Positions 1-8,592 of a DNA stretch of 43,859 nt are shown here, one piece after another. Under the pieces are notes generated by a model. The model ran no database searches, was not told the DNA's origin, and saw nothing but the letters and a program-made list of their open reading frames with translations. Each line of letters begins with the position of its first letter. Within the stretch, counting starts at the first letter, position 1. The stretch comes from Sphaerobacter sp. (lineage in GTDB: Bacteria > Chloroflexota > Chloroflexia > Thermomicrobiales > Thermomicrobiaceae). Location of the stretch: NCBI GenBank assembly GCA_029961075.1, contig JASBVL010000030.1:1-43859 (forward strand). The letters run 5' to 3'. A program made the position numbers and the translations under genes.

Positions 1-83
1 GGCACAGCGCGCTGGTGCTGCCACTGCTCCCGGTGATCCACGGGCTGGCGCGGGGGCAGCCGGCGCGCCGCGGCCGGGGTTAG
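1..83 (+). CDS. C-terminal end of an unidentified protein (partial)
   Basis: An open frame runs from the window edge to a TAG at 81-83 and encodes about 26 residues, a hydrophobic stretch (ALVLPLLPVIHGLA) followed by a basic tail. It converges on the pgl gene, and the two stop codons overlap by three bases, a tight convergent arrangement that supports a real gene end. The family cannot be recognised from so little sequence, and a chance open frame in GC-rich DNA is possible. Confidence 0.35.
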   Translation, partial: HSALVLPLLPVIHGLARGQPARRGRG

Positions 84-832
84 CCGGCCGGGCGAAGCTC
101 CTCCAACTGGCTGGCCGCCTCGGCATCCAGCAGCCAGACGACGTTGCCGCGCGCGCTGCGGATGACCTGGGCCGGCGTTTGCTCCGGCGCGTAGGGGGCC
201 TCGAGTGCCCGCCGGATCGCGGGGGCCTTGTCCGCCCCGGCGGCGAGCACCAGGATGTTGGCCGCCTGCGTGATCACCGGGACAGTGAGGGTGATGCGCA
301 CGGTGTTGAGCTGCGGGACCTCGTTCTCGACCACCGGGGTGTCCTGGACCTGCACCGCGCGCGTGCCGGGGAAGAGGGAGGCGGTGTGCCCGTCGGTGCC
401 GACGCCGAGGAGCACCAGGTCGAAGACGGGCATCGCGCCCGGCTCCAGCCCGAAGACGTCGGCCAGGGTCGCCGCGTAGCGCGCCGCGGCCTCCGCCGGG
501 TCGCGCTCGGCCTCGATGCGGTGGATCTGGTCGCGGGGGATCGGGACGTGGTCAAGCAGCGCCTCGCGCGCCATGCGGTAGTTGCTCTGCTCGTGGTCGG
601 GCGGGACGGTCCGCTCGTCGCCCCAGAAGACGTGGACGCGCGCCCAGTCGATGGCCTCCGGCTCCTGCGCCAGCAGGCGGTACAGCGCGCGCGGGGTCGA
701 GCCGCCGGAGAGCGCCACGGTGAAGCGGCCGTGGCGGGCGATCTCCTCGCGGGCGATCTCGACAAACCGGTGCGCCGCCGCCTGCGCCAGCGCATCGGCA
801 TCCGGCACGACCACCACCGTCTGCTCCTTCAT
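80..832 (-). CDS. pgl: 6-phosphogluconolactonase
   Basis: Hydrolyses 6-phosphoglucono-1,5-lactone to 6-phosphogluconate, the second step of the oxidative pentose-phosphate pathway, in the cytosol. The 250-residue protein has the usual length and the family signatures: SGGSTP at residues 42-47, GDER at 71-74 and GVGTDGHTASLFPG at 143-156, which together form the sugar-phosphate binding site of the NagB/RpiA/Pgl fold. It is the last gene of the minus-strand operon; its ATG overlaps the opcA stop in an ATGA arrangement, implying translational coupling. Stop is TAA. Identification is secure; deaminase relatives (NagB) are unlikely given the motifs and the neighbours. Confidence 0.95.
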   Translation of the reverse strand: MKEQTVVVVPDADALAQAAAHRFVEIAREEIARHGRFTVALSGGSTPRALYRLLAQEPEAIDWARVHVFWGDERTVPPDHEQSNYRMAREALLDHVPIPRDQIHRIEAERDPAEAAARYAATLADVFGLEPGAMPVFDLVLLGVGTDGHTASLFPGTRAVQVQDTPVVENEVPQLNTVRITLTVPVITQAANILVLAAGADKAPAIRRALEAPYAPEQTPAQVIRSARGNVVWLLDAEAASQLEELRPAG

Positions 833-2022
833 AATCGCGCTCGCTCATCCTTCCCCAGCGCGGCGACGCAGCGCCGCGCCGCGGTCAGCGCCTCCTCGTA
901 CACCCCGTCGCGATCGACCGACCGGAGCTCCTGCATCAGCAGGCTGCCGTCATCCGCCCCGCGGCTGCGCATGGCATACGACACCGGCGGCACGCCGTCG
1001 ATCCCCACGGTGACCCGGATGGTCTCGAGATCGTCGACGCGCTCAGCCCGGAACTCGCCGCTGCGGCGGCCGTCGCGTGCCTGGAGCACGCCCGACAGGA
1101 GCGCGCCGTTGAAGGCCGGCGGCGCCGGGATCCGGTGCAGCTCAATCGCCACGTGCGCGCCGTCGGGGCGCCGCGCGGTGACGCGCCAGGGACCGCGGTT
1201 GGCCCGCTCCGCGGCCACGACCTCCCAGCCCAGGCGGCTCGTCACCCAGCCAACGAAGAGCAGTGCCTGCGCCGGGCTATCGGCGGCACCGCGCGTGTAG
1301 CCGTACTGCACCGTCAGCCGGGTGACCGCGTCGAGCACCCAGCGGTGCTCGGCGACGTCGAAGGCCTGGGCGGTCAAGGCCCGCCAGGGAGCCAGGCAGG
1401 CCCAGTTCAGGTCGCTGAGCGCACAGTCGTCGCCCAGTTGGCGGCACAGCTCATGGAGCCGGACCAGGCTGGCGGCCGCGCGGGTAAAGCCGCGCGAGTC
1501 GACAACCAGCCGATCAACGGCGCGCGCGAGCCGGACGAGGTTGGGCTCACCCAGCGGGGGCGGCTCCGGCCACCAGAGGAAGGTGGGCAGGTCCGGCAGC
1601 ACAAGCGAGGGGATGACGCTGACGATGAGGTCGAGCGCCCCGGGCGGCACGGTGATGATGACCCGCTCGAAGCAGGGTGCGACGTGCGCCTCCGGCGCCG
1701 CAGAGCAATGCGTCGAGACCTGGGCGTCGAGATCCCGGGTGGGGTCGGTAGCACTCCAGTCGGGCACGAAGACGATGAGGCGCGACGGGTGATGAACCGA
1801 GAGCCAGCTCACCGTGCGCGCGATGCGCGCGGCCCCGGCGTGCCCCGAGGCGACCACCACCAGGTTGAGGACGCTGGTCCGGACGGGGACCACCTCGGCC
1901 TGCGTCAACGAGCCCAGCTCCGGCGCCTTCCACAGATTGGCCAGCTCCCGCTCGATCGCCTCGACATCGACGTTCGGGCCCGGGAAGCCGTGGACATCCC
2001 GAGTGATATCGACCTCTCCCAT
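829..2022 (-). CDS. opcA: glucose-6-phosphate dehydrogenase assembly protein OpcA
   Basis: OpcA is an assembly or redox-activation partner of glucose-6-phosphate dehydrogenase, known from cyanobacteria and actinobacteria. The protein (397 aa from the chosen start) shows the OpcA pattern: an N-terminal helix region, then a segment reading LNLVVVASGHAGAARI followed by HHPSRLIVFVPDW, and a central LPDLPTFLWWPEPPP segment. The gene lies 17 nt downstream of zwf. An upstream in-frame ATG at 2055 would overlap the zwf end, but the ATG at 2022 is preceded by GAGAGG at good spacing, so it is preferred. The stop overlaps the pgl start. Function in this organism is inferred from the family and the linkage to zwf. 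Confidence 0.9.
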   Translation of the reverse strand: MGEVDITRDVHGFPGPNVDVEAIERELANLWKAPELGSLTQAEVVPVRTSVLNLVVVASGHAGAARIARTVSWLSVHHPSRLIVFVPDWSATDPTRDLDAQVSTHCSAAPEAHVAPCFERVIITVPPGALDLIVSVIPSLVLPDLPTFLWWPEPPPLGEPNLVRLARAVDRLVVDSRGFTRAAASLVRLHELCRQLGDDCALSDLNWACLAPWRALTAQAFDVAEHRWVLDAVTRLTVQYGYTRGAADSPAQALLFVGWVTSRLGWEVVAAERANRGPWRVTARRPDGAHVAIELHRIPAPPAFNGALLSGVLQARDGRRSGEFRAERVDDLETIRVTVGIDGVPPVSYAMRSRGADDGSLLMQELRSVDRDGVYEEALTAARRCVAALGKDERARL

Positions 2023-2039
2023 GCCAGCCTCTCTTGTGC

Positions 2040-3584
2040 CTACGGTTGACGCCACGCGCGCCCGTCTCGGGCGATGAACTCGTCGGCCTCGCGCGGCCCC
2101 CAGGTCCCCGCCTCGTAGTTGGGGAAGCGCGGGGGCGGCGCCTCGGCCCAGCCCTTCAGGATCGCCGTGATCGGCCGCCAGGCTGCCTCCGTCTCATCCC
2201 GGCGCGTGAAGAGCGTCGAGTCGCCGAGCATGCAGTCCAGCAAGAGCCGCTCGTAGGCGTCGGGGGATTCCACCATGAACGAGGTGCCGTAGAGGAACCC
2301 CATGTTCACCGAGCGCAAGCGGATAAGCGGCCCCGGCACCTTGGCGGCGATCTTGAGCGAGATGCCCTCGTCGGGCTGGATCCGGATCGCTAGCACGTTC
2401 GGTTCCATCGATGCGGCGGCCGGGCCCCGGAAGAGGGGGTGCGGCACGTGCTTGAACTGGATCGCGATCTCCGTCACCCGGCGCGGCATGCGCTTGCCGG
2501 TGCGCAGGTAGAAGGGGACGCCGGCCCAGCGCCAGTTGTCGATGAAGAGCTTGAGGGCCACGTAGGTCTCGGTCACCGAGTTCGGGGCGACGTTGGGCTC
2601 CTCGCGGTAGCCCGGCACCGGCTGGCCCCCGACCCAGCCCGGGCCGTACTGGCCCCGCACGGTCATCTCGTTCACCCGCTTCGGATCGATCTGCCGGATG
2701 GCGCGCAGCACCTTCACCTTCTCGTCGCGGACGGCGTCCGCCTCGAAGGCGATCGGCGGCTCCATGGCCGTGACGCAGAGCAGTTGCAGCATGTGGTTCT
2801 GCACCATGTCGCGCAGCGCCCCGGCCTGGTCGTAGTAGTCGCCACGCCCCTCCAGGCCCAGGCTCTCCGCGACGGTGATCTGGACGTGGTCGATGTAGTT
2901 GCGATTCCAGATCGGCTCGAAGATCCCGTTCGCGAAGCGGAAGGCCAGGACGTTCTGGACCGTCTCCTTGCCGAGGTAGTGATCGATCCGAAAGATCTGC
3001 TCCTCCGCGAAGATGCGGAGCAGGTGGTCGTTGAGCGCCACGGCGCTCTGGTAATCGCGGCCGAAGGGCTTCTCGATGATCAGCCGGGTCCAGCTCCCCG
3101 GCTCGGCCGGCACGTTCAGCCCGGCCCGGCCGAGGTTGTCGATGATCGTCTCGTACTGGGTGGGCGGCGTGGCCAGGTAGAAGATGCGGTTGCCGCGGGT
3201 GCCGCGCTCGCGATCGATGCGCCGCAGCTCCTGGTCGAGCCGCGCGTAGTCGGCGACGTCCTGGAAGGTGCCCTGGACGTAGGTGATCCCCTGCTCGAAC
3301 GCCTCCCAGGTGCCGGGGTCGACCGGCCGCCGGCGGGAGAACTGATTGATCGCATCCCGTATCTGCGCACGGAACTCGCTCGGCGCCATCGCGCGGCGCG
3401 CAAAGCCGACGACGGTGAAGCCGGCCGGCAGCAGCCCCTCCAGTGCCAGGTTGTAGAGCGCCGGCATCAGCTTGCGGCGCGTCAGATCTCCCGACGCGCC
3501 GAAGATGACCACGGCGCACGGCGGCGGCATCCGCTCCGCGTCCAGGCCCGCTCGCAGTGGGTTCTCGACAGTGGCACTCTGCAT
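2040..3584 (-). CDS. zwf: glucose-6-phosphate 1-dehydrogenase
   Basis: Oxidises glucose 6-phosphate to 6-phosphogluconolactone with NADP+ or NAD+, the entry step of the oxidative pentose-phosphate pathway. The 514-residue protein carries the dinucleotide-binding GASGDLTRRKL (residues 29-39), EKPFGRD (171-177) and the active-site signature RIDHYLGKE (199-207) with the catalytic His. The open frame extends 65 codons further upstream, but that part translates the intergenic repeat element; the ATG at 3584 has a strong GGGGAGAGG ribosome binding site and is the clear start. The gene ends with TAG, showing that TAG is a genuine stop in this genome. It follows gnd after a 255-bp repeat-bearing gap and precedes opcA. 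Confidence 0.97.
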   Translation of the reverse strand: MQSATVENPLRAGLDAERMPPPCAVVIFGASGDLTRRKLMPALYNLALEGLLPAGFTVVGFARRAMAPSEFRAQIRDAINQFSRRRPVDPGTWEAFEQGITYVQGTFQDVADYARLDQELRRIDRERGTRGNRIFYLATPPTQYETIIDNLGRAGLNVPAEPGSWTRLIIEKPFGRDYQSAVALNDHLLRIFAEEQIFRIDHYLGKETVQNVLAFRFANGIFEPIWNRNYIDHVQITVAESLGLEGRGDYYDQAGALRDMVQNHMLQLLCVTAMEPPIAFEADAVRDEKVKVLRAIRQIDPKRVNEMTVRGQYGPGWVGGQPVPGYREEPNVAPNSVTETYVALKLFIDNWRWAGVPFYLRTGKRMPRRVTEIAIQFKHVPHPLFRGPAAASMEPNVLAIRIQPDEGISLKIAAKVPGPLIRLRSVNMGFLYGTSFMVESPDAYERLLLDCMLGDSTLFTRRDETEAAWRPITAILKGWAEAPPPRFPNYEAGTWGPREADEFIARDGRAWRQP

Positions 3585-3622
3585 CGATGCCTCTCCCCAG
3601 GATGTGATGCGAATCTGGCCTG

Positions 3623-3831
3623 CGTGGTCCGTGTTCCGTGGTACGTATTCCGTGGTGCGTACTGCGTACTGCGTGGTGCGTGATGCGTGTTCCGTTCGTC
3701 CCCCCTCTCCCCCCGCGGGGGAGAGGGGCCGGGGGTGAGGGGACGCATCACGCAACACGCAATCCGTCATGCACAACACGCATCACCGATGCCGGATGAC
3801 GTCTCATGCATGACGTATGACGCCTCACGCG
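3623..3831. repeat. inverted heptad tandem repeats flanking a 27-bp palindrome
   Basis: Between gnd and zwf, the triplet CGT occurs eleven times at exactly 7-nt intervals (3623, 3630 and so on to 3693). To the right, ACG or a one-base variant recurs in a 7-nt phase from 3743 to 3827 (13 positions; 3771 is off-consensus). The two arrays are therefore in inverted orientation. Between them lies a palindrome at 3702-3728 with perfect 12-bp arms (CCCCTCTCCCCC and its complement) around a CGC centre. Cyanobacterial heptanucleotide STRR repeats are a known analogue of phased 7-mers; no identity with them is claimed. The element separates gnd from zwf inside the operon and may act as a processing, pausing or recombination site (inference). 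Confidence 0.9.
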
Positions 3832-3839
3832 TCAGCCTG

Positions 3840-4751
3840 TCACTCCGGCGTCCCCGACTCCCGCTGCACGGCATGGCCGCCGAACTGGTGCCGCAGCGCG
3901 GCCACGACCTTGGCCGCGAAGGAGTCGGGCTGGCGCGAGCGGAAGCGGGCCATGAGCGACAGGGTCAGGACCGGCGCCGGCACGTCCTGCTCTATCGCCT
4001 GGAACACCGTCCACCGTCCCTCGCCCGAGTCCTCCACGTAGCCGCGAATCGACGCCAGCCGCGGATCCGCGGTGAAGGCGCGCTCGGCCAGCTCCAGGAG
4101 CCAGGACCGGATCACGCTGCCCCGGTTCCAGAGCGCGGCCAGCTCCGCCAGGTTGTAGTCGTAGGGCGACGACTCGAGGATCTCGAACCCCTCGGCGTAG
4201 GCTTGCAGCATGCCGTACTCGATGCCGTTGTGGATCATCTTGGCGAAGTGGCCGGCGCCGTTCGGCCCCAGCAGCCGGTAGCCCTGCTCCGGCGCCAGGC
4301 TCTTGAAGGCTGGCTCCACCATGCGGAAGGCGGCCTCCTCACCGCCGATCATCAGGCAGTAGCCGACCTCCAGGCCCCAGATCCCGCCGCTGGTGCCGAC
4401 GTCAAGGTAGTGGATGTTGTGCTCCTTGACGGTCGCCGCGCGCCGGACCGAGTCCTTCCAGTACGAGTTCCCCCCGTCGATCAGCACGTCGCCCGGCGAC
4501 AGGAGCGGCAGCAGGTCCTTGATCATCTCGTCGACCGGGTCCCCGGCCGGGATCATCATCCAGATAACCCGCGGCGGCGCGAGCTTGTCCACCACCGAGG
4601 CCACCGAGTAGGCGCCGACCGCGCCCTCCCGCTCCAACTCCTCGATCGGCCCGCGGCTCCGGTTGTGCACCACCACTCGGTGTCCATCGCGCAGCAGCCG
4701 CCGGGCCATGTTCGCACCCATCCGGCCCAGCCCTATGATCGCGAGATCCAT
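3840..4751 (-). CDS. gnd: 6-phosphogluconate dehydrogenase (decarboxylating), short type
   Basis: Converts 6-phosphogluconate to ribulose 5-phosphate and CO2. At 303 residues it belongs to the short, often NAD-dependent class (YqeC/GntZ type) rather than the roughly 470-residue classical enzyme. Visible are the Rossmann GLGRMG (residues 7-12), DGGNS (92-96), the DVGTSGG substrate loop (117-123) and the catalytic Lys in HFAKMIHNG. The ATG at 4751 is preceded by AAGGAG with 7-nt spacing; the 34 extra upstream codons have no support. It sits between tal-pgi (98 bp upstream) and zwf and supplies the third oxidative step. Cofactor choice cannot be settled from the sequence. Confidence 0.93.
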   Translation of the reverse strand: MDLAIIGLGRMGANMARRLLRDGHRVVVHNRSRGPIEELEREGAVGAYSVASVVDKLAPPRVIWMMIPAGDPVDEMIKDLLPLLSPGDVLIDGGNSYWKDSVRRAATVKEHNIHYLDVGTSGGIWGLEVGYCLMIGGEEAAFRMVEPAFKSLAPEQGYRLLGPNGAGHFAKMIHNGIEYGMLQAYAEGFEILESSPYDYNLAELAALWNRGSVIRSWLLELAERAFTADPRLASIRGYVEDSGEGRWTVFQAIEQDVPAPVLTLSLMARFRSRQPDSFAAKVVAALRHQFGGHAVQRESGTPE

Positions 4752-4849
4752 GCACTCACTCCTTCGACGGTACCGCTCGCTCCCGCTCGCCCTGATCGGC
4801 GTGGGTCCGCTCCCCGCGATCCGCGTCACCCACGCCGCGCCGGCCGGGA

Positions 4850-7678
4850 TCACCGCATCGTGGCGGGGGCCAGCACCTGCAGGACGCGATCCAACCCGGC
4901 GACCGGATCATCGCGTAGCTCCAGGCGCAGCAGCGGGCGCCCGCGCCGCTGGAGCGCCGCGAAGTCGCCCAGCGCCTGCGCCCGGAAGAGCGTGCCGAAC
5001 GCATACGCCTCCCCCGGGATCGGCAGGTCCTGGCGCGGCGCCGCCACGATCTGGATGAACGCGCCGGTCGCCGGCCCGCCCTTGTGGAGCTGCCCCGTGG
5101 AGTGCAGGAAGCGGGGCCCGTAGCCGAGCGTCGTGGCCACCTGCAGGTGGTCGCGCAGCAGATCGCGGATCTCTTGCAGCCGCGCCTCCACCTCCGGCGT
5201 CGGCTCGACAAAGGCCATGATCGCCACGTAGTCGCCCAGGCGGACCTGATCCAGGAAGGTCCGCATCGCCTCCACGACGGTGGCGGCCGGGATCCCGGCG
5301 AGCGCCACGGAGCCCTCTGACGCCTCCGCCGGCGGCTCGGGCAGCACGCCGCGGGTGCGGAACTCGGCGAGCAGGCGGTTGGTGTTGTCCTTGCTCTCCT
5401 GCACGTTCGGCTCGTCGAAGGGGTTGATCCCGAGCACCACCCCGGCAGCCGCGGTGGCGACCTCCCAGCGGAGGAACTCGGCCCCGATGTCCCACTGGTC
5501 GCGCATGCGCAGGCGGATCACCGGCTGGCCGGCGACCTCCAGCGCCTCCAGCACCGAGTCGGTCTGCGCGTGCGGCTGCGGCACCAGGTCCAGGCCGACG
5601 AACACGCGGTCCGCCCCGTAGCCCTCGGCACTGGCGCGCGGCTCGCGCACGACCGGGATGAGCCCGTAACCGTCCTTGCCGGTGCTCTCCGCCAGCAACT
5701 GCTCCAGCCAGTCGGCCAGGCGCTCCACGGCCGGCTCGAAGATGAAGGTGACCTTGTCGTGCTCCGCCATCGCCAGCGCCCCCAGCGCCGCGCCGAGCCA
5801 GAGGCCGGGGTTGTGGGCGCCCGGCTGCCGCAGCCGCGCCGCCATCGGCGCCACGCGCTCCAGCAGCGCCCGCACGTCGAGCCCGATGATCGCCGCCGGC
5901 ACCAGCCCGAAGTAGGAGAGCGCGGAGTAGCGCCCGCCGATGTCGGGCGGGTTGAGGAAGACGTGGCGGAAGCCGTGCTCGCGGGCCAGCGTCGCCAGCG
6001 GCGTGCCCGGATCGGTGATGGCGATGAAGGAGCGCCCCGCCTGCTCCGCGCCGTGCCGGTCCGCCAGCAGCCGGTGGAAATAGCGGAAGAGCGAGATCGT
6101 CTCCACCGTCGTGCCGGACTTCGAGCTGACGATGACGAGCGTGCGGTCCAGGTCGAGCCCATCGGCGAGCCGGCTGATCGCGTCGGGGTTGGTCGTGTCC
6201 ACCACCTGCAACTCCGGGAAGCCGTCCTGGTTCCCGAAGGTGTGCTGGAAGACCTCGGGCGCCAGGCTGCTGCCGCCCATGCCGAGCAGCAGGGCGCGCG
6301 TGAACCCGGCGGCGCGGATGTCCTCCTGGAGCGCGGTGAACCGGTCGATCTGGCCCAGCATCGCCTCGTGCACGTCGAGCCAGCCCAGCCGGTTGGCGAT
6401 GGTCGCCTGAACCTGGGGGTCGTCGCTCCACAGGCTCGGGTCACGCTGCCAGAGCCGCTCCACGAAGCGGGCGCGCGTCAGGCGCTCGATGGCGGAGCGG
6501 ATGGCATCCTCAAAAGGGTCGAGGTTGCCCGATCGCCCTCCAGTCGGCCCGAGCAGGAGCGCCCGCTTCTCCGCGATCCCCTTGATCAGGTTCTCGTACG
6601 ACTTGGCGAAGACCGCCACGCCCTGCTCCTGCAACAGCGCCGTGACCTCGTGGTAGTCGATGCCGGCTTCGGCCAGCCGCGCCAGGATCTGGCGCGCCTC
6701 CTCGACCCCCTGCTCGACCGTCTCCGCGACCACGCCATGGTCGCGGAAGGCCTCGACCGTGACGGGCGCCATCGTCTCCACCGTGTCGGGGCCGATCAGC
6801 GCCTCGACGTACTTCACGTCGCTGTAGGCCGGGTTCTTGGTGCTGGTGCTGGCCCAGAGCGGCCGCTGCACGCGCGCGCCCTTTTCCTGGAGCCGCCGGA
6901 AGCGCTCCCCGTCGAGGAACACCCGCCGGAACTCCTGATAGGCGAGCTTGGCGTTGGCGATCGCCACCTGCCCGCGCAGCGACTCGAGCAGCTCCCGCCG
7001 CGCCGGGTCGGTCGTCGTCTCCAGCAGCTCGTCGATGCGGCGATCCACCTCGGTGTCGACCCGGCTGACGAAGAAGCTGGCGACCGAGTTGACGTCGCGC
7101 AGCGGCAACCCGGCCGCGGCCCGGCGCTCCAACCCGCGCAGGTAGGCCTCGATCACCTGCCGGTAGTTGTCGAGCGAGAAGAGGAGGGTGATGTTGACGT
7201 TGACCCCCTCGGTGATGAGCCGCTCGATGGCGGGAATGCCCTGCGGCGTGCCGGGCACCTTGATCATCACGTTCGGCCGGTCGACGGCGTGGAACAGCCG
7301 CTTGGCCTCCGCGATCGACCCCTCGGTATCGAAGGCCAGCCTGGGCGGCAGCTCCAGCGAGACGAAGCCGTCCGCGCCGTCGGTCGCGTCGTAGACCGGG
7401 CGCAGCAGGTCGGCCGCCATGCGGATGTCTTCGATGGCCAGTGCCTCGAAGATCTCCTCGTCGCTCTTGCCCTCGCCCGCCAGCCGCTCGATGTCCTGGT
7501 CGTACTCGTGGGTGCTGGCCAGCGCCTTCTCGAAGATGGTGGGGTTCGAGGTGATGCCGCGCAGGCCGTCCTCCTGGATCAGCCGGGCCAGCTCACCCGA
7601 GGTGATGAGCGCGCGGCTGAGGTTGTCGAGCCAGAAACTCTGCCCGACCTCGGCGAGGCGTTGCAGCGGATTGGCCAC
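4850..7678 (-). CDS. tal-pgi: bifunctional transaldolase / glucose-6-phosphate isomerase
   Basis: A 942-residue natural fusion. The N-terminal third is a transaldolase: SNPTIFEKAL near the N-terminus, MIKVPGT, and WASTSTKNP whose Lys forms the Schiff base. The remainder is a phosphoglucose isomerase with LGMGGSSLAPEV, VIVSSKSGTTVET, GGRYSALSYFG and a C-terminal GQLHKGGP segment. Such fusions are known in several bacteria, with a typical length near 950 aa. Together the domains connect the non-oxidative pentose-phosphate branch to fructose 6-phosphate and glucose 6-phosphate. A GTG start at 7678 is chosen because GGAGGGAGG lies 6 nt upstream; the reading frame runs 53 codons further without a credible site. 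It is the first gene of the operon. Confidence 0.95.
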   Translation of the reverse strand: MANPLQRLAEVGQSFWLDNLSRALITSGELARLIQEDGLRGITSNPTIFEKALASTHEYDQDIERLAGEGKSDEEIFEALAIEDIRMAADLLRPVYDATDGADGFVSLELPPRLAFDTEGSIAEAKRLFHAVDRPNVMIKVPGTPQGIPAIERLITEGVNVNITLLFSLDNYRQVIEAYLRGLERRAAAGLPLRDVNSVASFFVSRVDTEVDRRIDELLETTTDPARRELLESLRGQVAIANAKLAYQEFRRVFLDGERFRRLQEKGARVQRPLWASTSTKNPAYSDVKYVEALIGPDTVETMAPVTVEAFRDHGVVAETVEQGVEEARQILARLAEAGIDYHEVTALLQEQGVAVFAKSYENLIKGIAEKRALLLGPTGGRSGNLDPFEDAIRSAIERLTRARFVERLWQRDPSLWSDDPQVQATIANRLGWLDVHEAMLGQIDRFTALQEDIRAAGFTRALLLGMGGSSLAPEVFQHTFGNQDGFPELQVVDTTNPDAISRLADGLDLDRTLVIVSSKSGTTVETISLFRYFHRLLADRHGAEQAGRSFIAITDPGTPLATLAREHGFRHVFLNPPDIGGRYSALSYFGLVPAAIIGLDVRALLERVAPMAARLRQPGAHNPGLWLGAALGALAMAEHDKVTFIFEPAVERLADWLEQLLAESTGKDGYGLIPVVREPRASAEGYGADRVFVGLDLVPQPHAQTDSVLEALEVAGQPVIRLRMRDQWDIGAEFLRWEVATAAAGVVLGINPFDEPNVQESKDNTNRLLAEFRTRGVLPEPPAEASEGSVALAGIPAATVVEAMRTFLDQVRLGDYVAIMAFVEPTPEVEARLQEIRDLLRDHLQVATTLGYGPRFLHSTGQLHKGGPATGAFIQIVAAPRQDLPIPGEAYAFGTLFRAQALGDFAALQRRGRPLLRLELRDDPVAGLDRVLQVLAPATMR

Positions 7679-7850
7679 GTGGAGCCTCCCTCCTGTCGTC
7701 TGTCGCTCGCAGTAGTGGGGTATCCAGCAGCCCGGCGCGCGTCGGGCCGCTGTGCGGAGCGGTCGCCCGGCCGAGCGGATGCGCTGTGCGTACACATGGG
7801 GGCGGGGCCGCCGGCGTCGGGCCGCCCACTGGCCCACACTCCACCAAGCA

Positions 7851-7878
7851 AGTATACGCCTAGCAGAAACACTGCCAG
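7851..7878 (-). promoter_or_regulatory. candidate promoter of the pentose-phosphate operon
   Basis: Read on the minus strand, TATACT (7851-7856, five of six matches to the -10 consensus) lies 16 bp downstream of CTGGCA (7873-7878, four of six to the -35). It is about 170 nt upstream of the tal-pgi GTG, in an otherwise gene-free gap. The -35 is weak and no transcript start is known, so this is tentative. Confidence 0.35.
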
Positions 7879-7964
7879 CCGGCGGGGTGGAATTGCGATA
7901 GAGGCAAGACGTTCAGGGGGTGAGCGGGACGGCGTCCACGGGTCCGTTGCTCGTCCCAATCCAA

Positions 7965-8225
7965 TCAATCCCGGTAAGCACTGCCCCGTGGCACCACCCG
8001 GGTGACCAGGACTACCCCGGCGGCGTTGTCCAACTCAAAGATCACCCGCCAAGTGCCGACGCGCAGGCGCCAGGTCCGCTCAGTCCCCTCGAGCTTCCGG
8101 ATATCGACAGAGCCGGGATCGGTTACCAGGCGTCCGAGTGCCCGGTCGATGGCTTCCCGATCTCGAGGCGGCAGACGGTGCAGTTCCTAGACAGCCCGGG
8201 CGGCGACACGGAGTTGCCAGGGCAT
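7965..8225 (-). pseudogene. RelE/ParE-family toxin with in-frame amber codon
   Basis: The frame from ATG 8225 to TGA 7965-7967 would encode an 86-residue RelE/ParE-type mRNA interferase or gyrase toxin: it opens MPWQLRVAARAV, then ELHRLPPRDREAID, WRLRVGTWRVIFELD and a final VVLVTRVVPRGSAYRD, which match the family along its full length. Codon 13 is TAG (8187-8189), at a position where relatives often have Lys or Gln, so only a 12-residue peptide would be made. No suitable ATG or GTG follows soon after. The start overlaps the antitoxin stop (TGATG). One substitution, such as AAG or CAG to TAG, explains the damage. Confidence 0.8.
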
Positions 8226-8485
8226 CAGACATCTGATCCTCGGAGGAGCTCCTTTCGCAGCTCCTCCCACGGGATGCTCGCGCCCCGCTCGTACGCTGCC
8301 CGCGCCTCAGCAATTGCCGCCTCGTCATCCGGCGTCAGTGGCTCGTCGTCGACCGGCGCAGCAGCGAGGGCCCTCAAGAGAGGATCGCCGGCCGTCCGCA
8401 GGAAGTCGAGGTAGCGCTCCGCGGCATGGAGTTCGCTCTCGGGCAGTTCGTCGACGAGCCGATGGAGCCGCTCACGGGTCTGCAT
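8225..8485 (-). CDS. putative antitoxin of a RelE-type toxin-antitoxin pair
   Basis: An 86-residue acidic, helical protein (MQTRERLHRLVDELPESEL, then a DDEPLTPDDEAAIAEARAA linker and a C-terminal WEELRKELL tail) of the kind that precedes RelE/ParE toxins. The N-terminal helices probably dimerise and bind DNA, and the C-terminal tail would wrap the toxin. The ATG at 8485 has GGGAGAGG at good spacing. Its stop codon overlaps the start of the broken toxin, the classical coupled order antitoxin-toxin. The protein itself is intact. Assignment rests on size, composition and context; the exact antitoxin family is not certain. Confidence 0.7.
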   Translation of the reverse strand: MQTRERLHRLVDELPESELHAAERYLDFLRTAGDPLLRALAAAPVDDEPLTPDDEAAIAEARAAYERGASIPWEELRKELLRGSDV

Positions 8486-8592
8486 GGTAGCCTCTCCCAA
8501 CGTCGCCTGCGGTTGCCGCACACGTGACGACGACTGACCACACCAATGATACCCCGGCCCCTTCCCGCGGATGGCGAATCCCAGGGCCTCCG

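Noticed and set aside
5570..8005. Very long plus-strand frame opposite tal-pgi
   Set aside because: Arg/Asp/Val-rich shadow of the real gene with no motifs; the minus strand encodes the clear fusion enzyme.
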